Source: Kuschelorhynchus macadamiae (taxonomy: Eukaryota; Arthropoda; Insecta; Coleoptera; Curculionidae). From it: a stretch of 64,000 nt of DNA. Location of the stretch: positions 558,001-622,000 of the forward strand of contig JAUTXW010005211.1 in NCBI GenBank assembly GCA_030620095.1, in the 5' to 3' direction. This document shows, one piece after another, positions 56,131 through 64,000 of this stretch (position 1 is the first letter of the stretch; each line of letters opens with the position of its first letter). The notes under the pieces are model-generated. The model worked only from the letters and a program-made list of their open reading frames with translations, had not been told where the DNA came from and searched no databases. The position numbers and the translations under genes were made by a program.

Positions 56131-57014
56131 ATATAAACTATTTATATTACATTTTAACATTGATTGACAGTTGATTGAAGAAAAAAATTATATAACCACC
56201 GAGTCTCACAGTGTCATTGCAGCAGGCACACAGCTAAGATGAAATATGCCCAAACAGGATACACAACAAAAGTTGGAAAAATCTTTATTTTTACAGCATT
56301 TCAGGCTGCGATCCATAATGTTGCTTGATGAGGCTTAACTGCCCAGCAAATGCAGAGCAAGTCCAGTTTCTAAACTTAACAAAAACTGTAAATATTTTCG
56401 TTACAAAGAAACACCCAAAGTAATGACAAATGCTGTTTGTTAAATAATAATTTCGTAACAACAAAACTATTTAAAATAAGTTAAAATAAGTCAATGTATT
56501 AAGGTATAACCACCTACTCAGTTCAACAATGTCACTAAAAACTTAATGGATAGCCCTAGTATATCTAGGGTACAAATATATAAACAAAGTAAACAAAATA
56601 AGGAAAGTTAGCGACTTCTTAATAACAACACTGCACAAAAACAGGAGATTCCCAAAGGCATGAAAAACAATTTGAAACTGTGAAAACTAGAACTAGTAAA
56701 ATATCAATTGAAAAAAATGCAAATTAGGTACCTATGTTGATAAGAAAATGTTTTGATGGTTTGTATATTTGCTATTTTTGGGTTTAATTTAGTAGTGCAT
56801 TTTACACAAAAAAAAAACCAAAATATTGAAATATGTACAAATTCGCGATTTTTGTCAAACAAACTTATACACCACACAATATAATTTAATTGTCATAAAT
56901 ACTTCAAAACCTGGTATTTTAAAGAGCTCAACTATCCCATCGTTTTTGGGGGTTTTTAAGGTTTGCTGAAATTTTCTTTCAGTACTATAAAAAATATATT
57001 TTCTAATTTTCAAG
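56131..57014. other. Intron sequence before exon 4
   Basis: No gene was recognised. The block ends TTCTAATTTTCAAG, the acceptor of exon 4. Confidence 0.4.
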
Positions 57015-57175
57015 GAAGAACATCAACTGACTGAAATGGCGTCCGAAGATTCCTGTGAACCAATGCAGGTGATAAAATTGGAAAATGATCAATTGTTAGG
57101 TGAAGTAGCTGGTGTAGTTGATATAGAACAGTTATTACTGTCTCAGCAAGCAACAGTTCAACTGGAAAATGGGGA
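57015..57175 (+). CDS. Plus-strand regulatory-like gene, coding exon 4
   Basis: The exon starts in phase 0 and encodes EEHQLTEMASEDSCEPMQVI, then KLENDQLLGEVAGVVDIEQL and LLSQQATVQLENG. It leaves two bases (GA) before a GTACGT donor. The next exon begins with T, giving Asp. Acidic and Gln/Leu-rich content continues the trend of the previous exons. Read-through past the donor hits a stop within six codons, supporting the splice. Confidence 0.75.
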
Positions 57176-57604
57176 GTACGTTATTTTTGTGTAAAATTAG
57201 TTTTTATTACGTTGGCTAACTGACTGATAAATAATTCTGAGGAAAATAAAATATGTGCTAATCTGTTATTTTACATTATTAGGTGGTGACTTAAGCTGCA
57301 TATCTGACTGCAGGTTTGCTTCAAATAGTTATATTATTATTTTTTAAGGAGCAAAAAAATTAGCCCATTCGCATACCGAATGTAAGAATTCTTACTTAAT
57401 TTTAATGTGCTAATAGTACCTGGGCATTTTACATTTTTTAGTGTCTATGTATAGAATGCAGGATGATATTTACATATTACTTTGAATACTACAGAATTCA
57501 CAGAATCAAAACAAGCTTATCTTTTTATTGTTCAAAAATATATTGACGCCTCTCCAGAATAGAGCATTGCCTACTAAAACATTCACGACTCAAATCAAGA
57601 AATA

Positions 57605-57860
57605 TATGCTTATTCTTCAAAATACAAGAGTTCTAACCACACTACACTACAACTTGTTACGTTCTGGACGCGCGTTTCGCTAACCAAGTTAGCATCAGCA
57701 AATGATATAAACTGTTTATATCATCTGCTAATGATGCTATCTTGGTTAGCGAAACGCGCGCCCAGAACGTAACAAGTTGTGGTGTAGTGTGGTTAGAGCT
57801 CATGTATTTTGATCTATCTTCCACAACAGGTTCCAGTGTTAGGACTATGCTTATTCTTCA
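57605..57860. mobile_element. Hairpin insertion with 15-bp flanking direct repeats
   Basis: TATGCTTATTCTTCA occurs perfectly at 57605-57619 and 57846-57860. Between them two arms of about 95 bases (57619-57712 and 57714-57810) are complementary at roughly nine of ten positions, with a one-base centre at 57713. The arms contain ACAACTTGTTACGTTCTGG, GCGCGTTTCGCTAACCAAG and CTAACCACACTAC. A non-palindromic tail (57811-57845) follows. There is no coding frame. It lies in the intron between exons 4 and 5 of the plus-strand gene. Confidence 0.85.
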
Positions 57861-59129
57861 TTAAGAATCTCACAAATAATTTCAGCGACATGTAAGCAAA
57901 TAATAAGTATATAGAAATTTCAAAATGTGTACTTTTTTACTTCATTTGCATTTAAGTATCTATCAATGCCTATTGTTATTATTATCATTCTGAAAAATTC
58001 ATTGTTTCGATGGTCTGTCATTTAAATCAATATATTTACTATATAACGACTAGAAATGCATACTACTCGAGAGGTGAATGAAATAATAGACGAAAATCGG
58101 ACGTAATCACTTATTAAGTTTTTCATTTTTTTATCCAGCGAGAAGGGTATTCGTGATTAAGGATAGAAGAAAAGCCCAAGCTTCGCAAATAGTTTAATTA
58201 AATACTATACCCAATTCGACTACTTGGCAATTTTTAGAAACTCTACGCAAATTTATCATGTTACTCCATTTAAATTGATTCTTGTCATGATAATACACAC
58301 AAACTTGCGACTTTCAACGCTTTAATACAAAGAATATCCACTATTCCGCACTTGCCTACACAATTTATTAAAGAGAAAAATATTTACCAAATAGCTTGTA
58401 TCATTGAAATAGGGAAATATCTGTACATAATTATATTTAAATATTCTAGTAATATTAGAATTCTATTGTTAAAATTTAAAGATAAAACAAAACTACTAGA
58501 TAAAGTTGAAAATCAAGAGAAATCAAAAACACCTGAGTTTTAAAAAATCACCTAATTATAAAAGATCTGTGTTTGGTGTTTATCTTAGATAAAGGGAACA
58601 TTAATTTAATACCAAAGATAATTAAAAAAAAAATAATTTGGCAAAAAAGACTTATTGGAAAGCATACAAATAGCAAAATTGCAGATCGATCCAAACATGA
58701 GTTGCTTAATCGACCTGACAGTGTAGTTCTCTAATTTTACTGTTGTGTGTGTAAGTTCCTACTTTTCTGGAAATGTGACATTACGTTTTTGTTTTTTTAT
58801 TATTATAATAATTTTAACATGGCTTTATTTTTATTAACAACATGTAACTTCTGAAAAATGGTAAGTAGCCGAATCGCTATGCATTTATTTAATGAAAACT
58901 GGGATGTTCTTGTATTTTTAATAATTACTTATTATTTCTTTACCTTCAAAGAATAGTTAGATTGTAATTCCTGTGATTAGACAGGAAACCTTAGGAAAAA
59001 ACAAAAACAATTCAGAAATAAATCCTCCACAACAATATATAACATAATCAGAATCTATAATTGCTTTTTGTTTTTGTTAGGCTTTGAGAATTTCTTTGAG
59101 ATATTGCTTGATACTATTTATATTTGTAG
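57861..59129. other. Intron sequence before exon 5
   Basis: The block is AT-rich. The plus-strand frame 58352-58543 is Ile/Lys-rich and unrecognised. The last bases TATATTTGTAG are the acceptor for exon 5. Confidence 0.4.
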
Positions 59130-59293
59130 TTATCAGTTTGCTGTATTAAAAGATGGAAAATTTCATGTTCAGACAAGTGCTTCAGTTAACTTATTGAGTA
59201 ACCAGGAATTTATGAAGAAAAATGTGGAATTTGTTTTGAGCCAGCCATCAGACCGCAGATCTCCCGATTGTATTGATTTATCAGAAATTAAAG
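59130..59293 (+). CDS. Plus-strand regulatory-like gene, coding exon 5
   Basis: After a TTTGTAG acceptor the exon contributes one base that completes the Asp codon. It then reads YQFAVLKDGKFHVQTSASVN, NQEFMKKNVEFVLSQPSD and RRSPDCIDLSEIK. It ends with one base over at a GTTAGT donor. All phases agree with the neighbours. Confidence 0.75.
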
Positions 59294-59917
59294 GTTAGTA
59301 AGTACTATTGGTGAAAGGATAGCGGGAATAACGGACTAGGTATTTAGATCGAAATTAACTAGTATAATAATTATGCAAGACTTAATAATATATATTATGT
59401 ATATTAACAAATAAGATACATTAAATACATAAAGTGTACTTAAAAAATATACACCCGGTATATCGACAACTGTACTTAAGATATAATGTGTGACTTTTTA
59501 CAGTTTCAATATTACTTAAAAGCAATACCTAGGATATTCAAACAAATATAGTAAATATATATCTTTTAATATTGATCTTTCTGATATGTGTTTAGTGTTA
59601 GTTTAAACACATTGCCCTACTTTTACTCATCTGACCCATTAATTCAACATAATTAATTTTAACATCTTTTGTTGGTACTTACACATAAACAACATAACAA
59701 TTGCTAAAGTCAAGACTAGTTGTAAAACTTGGTATGTTTAATTTGGTTAAATAATCTGATGGTTTTCTGGCAATATTACCAGACAAAATAAACCCATATA
59801 AAGGTATTAAAAATCATATGGGTATACAACAGTACATACATAAACAGTAAAATGGATCTGTTTTCGGAATGGGAAGGTACATTTCTATTTTTAAAACTTA
59901 TAAAAGAAATATTTTAG

Positions 59918-60040
59918 GACGAAATGTTAATACTGGTCAAGTTATTACGTTATCTAGACATATGGATAAAAATGTGAACAAGAGATTGAAAGCTATGTAT
60001 GGTAATAAAAATGACACCGTAAAGCCCAAATTTGTTGAAG
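59918..60040 (+). CDS. Plus-strand regulatory-like gene, coding exon 6
   Basis: The exon follows a TATTTTAG acceptor; its first two bases complete a Gly codon. It encodes RNVNTGQVITLSRHMDKNVN and KRLKAMYGNKNDTVKPKFVE, and ends with one base over at a GTAAGG donor. The frame is more basic than the earlier exons. The longer frame around it (59869-60243) is intron read-through on both sides. Confidence 0.75.
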
Positions 60041-61149
60041 GTAAGGTTATTAATAAACTTTATTTAACATATTATAGTTCATATAGTATAATTATTAACC
60101 TCGAAGGATATTGTATCTTTGTTGATCTTGACGAAACAATGCATCAAAAAATTACTGGGAAAAGTAAGTGTTGTAAGTTGGATAACCAATGGAAAGAATT
60201 ATGTCAAGTATTAATGAATTTAACCATATCCGTATTAAAATAAAAATATTTTATTTCATGCTTAGTCCGAGACAATACAAAATATTCCTATATGATTCCT
60301 TGGATGATTGGTTAAGACTGTAAAAATAAACAGCCGCCAGTCAATTCGTAAAAAAAGTTGTTTCTGGTTGTTACTGTAGTAAAGAATATGCCCTCGTATT
60401 ATAGTACTGATTTTGCTAAACACTAAATGATCAATTTCCTCGGGCAAGCTGAGTTTATGGCCGCAACAAAAACGTTCGTGATAGAAGATACTATATGAGA
60501 CAATTTTGAAAAAATTATCGATTTTGAGACTACATATTTTTTCTAGTCGTCGAAAACATCTTTTTTCAAAGGTTGATCGTTTTTCATTTTTTTAGTTTTA
60601 AAAGTTTTTCATAATTGAAGATTTTATTTTTTTTTATGAAATAACTTTTAATTTAGGCTGATTGGCTCTGATTTGTTGGCTACTCTGCTGTTGCCAATTT
60701 TTATTATATTATTATAATTTATATTATCGTTCTTAAATTTTAATTATACTTAACTATTTATTTTATTGTAAATACTTTTATTCATAAAAATTCTGAAAGA
60801 AGACAAATTCTTTTTGATAACACTGAAATAGTGCTGAAAGAAGATAATTTTTGTTTGTTAAAAAAAACTAAATTTTTAAGGTGTTAAATAAAGTCTTTCA
60901 AAGAAAGTCTCTTTGAAAAAGTAATGGATTCTCTCAATTTTGTGTTAACAACAACGAAATAGTCAGAAGTTATTAACAAACTGAAAGACCAAACATGCTT
61001 TAGTTTTAAACCTCTCATACTAGTAAAATAAACGAATAAAAGAATCTGTGGTGTTATCCTGCTCACGATCCATCGATCATTAGAAAATTTTTTGGATCTC
61101 AAAGTTGATGAAATTGAGACAAAAAAGATGTAAAGTGCTTTCATATGCA
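60041..61149. other. Intron sequence between exons 6 and 7
   Basis: No gene was recognised. There are local near-repeats of CTGAAAGAAGA(C/T)AA (60793 and 60835). The minus-strand frames 60262-60447 and 60884-61177 have no homology that I can see. Confidence 0.35.
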
Positions 61150-61412
61150 GGTTGCCTATAGAATAGAAAGATAGCACGTGAAAACAGGACGGTAAATCCT
61201 GTGCTCATACTTTTCATAAAAAGGAAGATCACTCGTATTATATCAGAAGCAATTGTTCTTAAAACAAGAGGCTATGTGCCGGTTGCTTGTAGAAAATAGA
61301 AAGTTAATGCCTGAAAACAGGACTCTGAAATCCTGAACTCATACTTTTTACGAAAAGAATGATCACTTACATTATATCAGAAGCGATTGTTATTAAAACA
61401 AGAAGCTAGGTA
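61150..61412. repeat. Two-unit tandem repeat of about 131 bp
   Basis: Unit 1 (61150-61280) and unit 2 (61281-61412) share GGTTGC-T-TAGAA, GTGAAAACAGGAC/CTGAAAACAGGAC, AAATCCTG, CTCATACTTTT, GATCACT, ATTATATCAGAAGC-ATTGTT and TTAAAACAAGA-GCTA, at roughly four of five bases. The duplication is old. Confidence 0.7.
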
Positions 61413-61546
61413 CTTGAGGGTGATGATAGATAGTAAAAATAATTAATCCACTGCAGTAATCCGGCAGCGTAGTTATAGTATACACTTCACTGGCTGAACT
61501 TCCAACAATTGTCACTTAAGAATATGGTGGCTGCTATAATAGGAAT

Positions 61547-61891
61547 TGACTAGACTGCAGAGACTGGGACAGCCCTGAATGTTCTGGGGTTTCTGGAACT
61601 CTCATTGTGGATCAGGAAAGCGACCATGGTATCCTGCTGGCGGATGATGAAACGCAAAATCTGGAGTGGTGAATAGCTAAGAGAAGATTACTTGTATTGT
61701 CCGGGTAGTGGCAGAGGAGGTAACTTTTACTCATCCTCTCAACCAAGGCGAATCCCGTGGGCGGACGTTTACGACTACATAAATCAGAACTGGTATATGA
61801 ACGGCTCTAGGCGGGACAATATAGGGCTTCCTGGTAATGGAGTTTATATGAAAGACAGGAGCCTAGACGAATACTTCTCGCTGGGAAGATA
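61547..61891 (+). other. Unexplained coding-like island in the last intron
   Basis: The base composition is visibly richer in G and C than its surroundings. One frame reads DCRDWDSPECSGVSGTLIVD and QESDHGILLADDETQNLEW before a stop near 61668. A shifted frame then reads REDYLYCPGSGRGGNFYSSS, RRIPWADVYDYINQNWYMNG and DRSLDEYFSLGR before a stop at 61890-61892. Both have well-mixed residue usage unlike the AT-driven frames nearby. I do not recognise a family. It may be a gene or transposon fragment with one frameshift. Confidence 0.35.
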
Positions 61892-61920
61892 AGCTATTGA
61901 CTTCCAGGCGGAGGTCTTTT

Positions 61921-62530
61921 CTAGTGATGCCGACGGGACCGGATCTAGATCCGGTATCCGGTGGATCCGGTTTGGCTGGATCTTATTGTGAAGGAAATGC
62001 AGTTTAGACGGATTTTGTATTAGATCCGGCCGGAACCGATTTTCAAAAATAGTAATTGTTAAAAGTCAACAGTAAGAAAGTATTTTTGTTTATTTTATCG
62101 GGACAGTAACATGAAACCAAAACAAAGCTCTATGACAAAAGACAAAATATAACACTATAAAATAATATATACTTTGTACGTAATCATTTAACATTATACA
62201 TATAAATTTTATTAGTATTTGTAATTTATAATCGGCAGATTATGGTGAAAAAAAATTAGTTTTTCAACAATTTTGACAATTTTATTGAATCTAGAGGGCT
62301 ACAGCTAAAAGTATCTAAGCAATACCATATGGTATATATACACAATATACACATTGTCGCTTTTTCGGCGATGGCCCCTCGCGTGCTAAAAAATTCGATA
62401 GTGGTACATCGTCTTCGTCGGTTGATTCTGCGTCGCCGTCTTCCAGAATAATTTCTGTACTGTTAATGTCAGTATTGTATAGCTTACGGAATTCTGTCAT
62501 AACATGGGTTTTATTATGTTCTTCAAAAAC
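61921..62530 (-). mobile_element. Probable hAT remnant with GATCCGG repeats
   Basis: The end at 61921 reads TAGTGATGCCGACGGGACCG, followed by five or more GATCCGG or ATCCGGT units to about 62040. The minus-strand frame 62533-62315 encodes HNKTHVMTEFRKLYNTD, then EDGDAESTDEDDVPLSNFLA, an acidic phrase common before the dimerisation domain of hAT or near the start of piggyBac proteins. Termini on the other side were not found. Confidence 0.4.
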
Positions 62531-62599
62531 CAATTGAAGTTACAATAAAAATCGATAATAAAAAATCATGGAAGACAAATAATGACATGACAAAGTCTG

Positions 62600-62850
62600 T
62601 TAAATAATAAATAACGACATAAGGCATTATTATAACAAATAACGCTATAGAGCTTTATTATAGAAACATAATGCCCTAAGGCACTAAGAGTTATAATTTG
62701 GTTTATTATTAATAAAAGTATAATTACTCGGACATTTTACGTTGAAGGCATCAAGGGTTTTATAAGGGATATCGCTTTCGGTCGACGTATATCTTTGTCG
62801 ACCTCGAGCGTTGTAGGCTTAAAAAACCCTTGAAACCTTAATAACTATAA
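62600..62850. repeat. Nested imperfect palindromes
   Basis: ATAAGGCATTAT (62619) pairs with ATAATGCCCTAAGG (62668). TCAAGGGTTTTATAAG (62749) pairs with TTAAAAAACCCTTGA (62820), enclosing a GGTCGAC/GTCGACC stem (62779-62803). This looks like a small palindromic element or two; the termini are unclear. Confidence 0.45.
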
Positions 62851-63465
62851 GTAGTTTAGAAGTTACGGGACTGTTTTTTTTTTCAGATGTCAAAGTATTT
62901 TTTTTCTAAATTACGCTTCTAAAATATACATTGAACTCTGAAAACCGTAATTAAAAATTTTAAGTAGTTGAAAAGTTACAGGGAAAAGATACTTCTCAAA
63001 CTTTGATCTTGCCAATTTTCACTAGGCTTCATGAGACCATCAGAAACTTAACATTTTCTAAAAATTTCGATTTTTTTGACAGTTATCATTATCCTAAAAT
63101 AAATTCTTTTTTCATTAATAGCCGGAAACTAAAAATGATACGAAGATCCGTTTGTTACCGTTATAACAAGAAATAAACTTCCCATCATTTACTGTCACTA
63201 GTGGGGCTAAATGAAAAACGAGTTTAATTTCCAAATCGGATCTACGCGGATAAAAATTCAATAAATATTTTTAACTTAAAAAAGATGATAACTTATAGGA
63301 CTTAAATGACTTTTTTGCGATCTGCATACCTTTTATTTGTAGCCTTGTGATTAATACCAAATAATATTCTGTTTTTGATTAGGTAGTTTAAAAGGCTTAA
63401 TTATTAACATCCGTAAATGTTCTAATGGGTTAAATTAAAAATATAATTATTTTCCTTTTATTCAG
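62851..63465. other. Intron sequence before exon 7
   Basis: There is no gene. The block ends TTTTATTCAG, the acceptor of exon 7. Confidence 0.45.
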
Positions 63466-63722
63466 AAAAAAACAAGAATAATACCTTGCCACCCAGTGAT
63501 AGTCTAAGGAAGCTGATAAACAAGAAAATTAAAATAGGTCAAACAGATAAAGGAAAAATGTTAGTTGGAAAAATAGTTAACGTGATGAAAAAAAGTAATG
63601 TAAATGTTAACAAAAAGAAGGTTGATAATATTAGTCTAGGGAAATACTGTGAAAATAGCAAAAAGAACGTTTCAGAGACAATCCAGAAATCAGAAATTGT
63701 GTCCAATAATTTAGTAAAAGAG
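63466..63722 (+). CDS. Plus-strand regulatory-like gene, coding exon 7
   Basis: Two bases complete a Glu codon. The exon then encodes KNKNNTLPPSDSLRKLINKK, GQTDKGKMLVGKIVNVMKKS and ENSKKNVSETIQKSEIVSNN, ending LVKE in phase 0 at GAG|GTAAGA. About a quarter of the residues are lysine, so this part may bind nucleic acid or carry nuclear localisation signals. The gene continues beyond 64000, where DNA-binding domains, if any, would be expected. Confidence 0.75.
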
Positions 63723-64000
63723 GTAAGATGTGGTTTTAAAATGGTTTTGATTTGCTATATTTGTATTTTTTATATATCGAGAGATTTATAACAGAGGGGG
63801 GTATGATTTAAAATCTATTGAAGATACGCCCCTCAATGTAATAAAGTAATGAAGCTGACATTCGTATTTCACTATATTTTTATTTTAATACAGCAACTAC
63901 TACCTAATTTTTAACAGAATATCTGCAGGCGGTACGGGGTTATTTTAAATCTTTGCATCTCCACCTACAGGGGTTAATATGAGATATGAGTGAAATTAAA
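63723..64000. other. Intron sequence at the right edge
   Basis: This is the start of the next intron of the plus-strand gene. No exon or repeat was recognised. Confidence 0.5.

Noticed and set aside
57605..57860. MicroRNA gene
   Set aside because: The stem is far longer than an insect pre-miRNA and the locus has insertion-type flanking repeats; a mobile hairpin is more likely, though siRNA production remains possible.
59869..60243. A single 124-codon gene
   Set aside because: Only 59918-60040 fits the neighbouring exons in phase with AG and GT sites; the rest is intron read-through.

Overview
This is an AT-rich, intron-bearing nuclear DNA window from an animal, almost certainly an insect and perhaps a beetle. 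The order is inference from the mix of LINE, hAT and TTAGG-like motifs; no marker fixes the species. There is no bacterial-style operon, CRISPR array, rRNA or convincing tRNA gene. Most of the sequence is decayed transposable elements lying in and between three host genes, whose exons I joined by splice sites and reading-frame phase.

Host genes. (1) 973-1663, minus strand: the first two coding exons of a spermine synthase gene, with a TATA box and initiator at 1761-1793; the rest lies off the left edge. (2) 5342-24813, minus strand: a three-exon gene (24622-24813, 16741-17299, 5342-5625) encoding a predicted 344-residue protein I do not recognise; its introns of 7.3 and 11.1 kb are full of transposons. 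(3) 30592 to beyond the right edge, plus strand: seven coding exons (30592-30741, 48182-48305, 50074-50258, 57015-57175, 59130-59293, 59918-60040, 63466-63722). They give the first 388 residues of an acidic-to-basic, probably nuclear regulatory protein; its first intron is 17.4 kb.

Mobile DNA, left to right. A GTF2IRD2/ZBED-like hAT pseudogene (3315-4656). A complete but dead hAT element with matching termini and an 8-bp target duplication (6540-9207). A tandem repeat array (11040-11620). A Tc1/mariner/IS630-type DDE transposase pseudogene that keeps a spliceable intron (13085-13699). hAT debris with GTCTCG repeats (14075-16518). LINE fragments with SGNH-esterase-like ORF1 remnants (17940-22870). 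Composite elements that carry a tRNA-like promoter between terminal inverted repeats (518-884, 25255-25697 and two degraded copies). A 3.4-kb inverted-repeat element (26106-29475) with a nested MITE. A LINE graveyard from 31.3 to 53.3 kb with about fifteen fragments on both strands and one long open reverse transcriptase ORF (45415-47319). Small hAT MITEs, and a striking 0.2-kb hairpin insertion (57605-57860).

The host genes do not form an obvious pathway. What organises the window is repeated insertion of transposons into long introns, with the short exons left intact between them. The best candidates for something undescribed are the TIR-plus-tRNA composite family, the hairpin element with 15-bp flanking repeats, the unidentified three-exon gene, and an unexplained coding-like island at 61547-61891.
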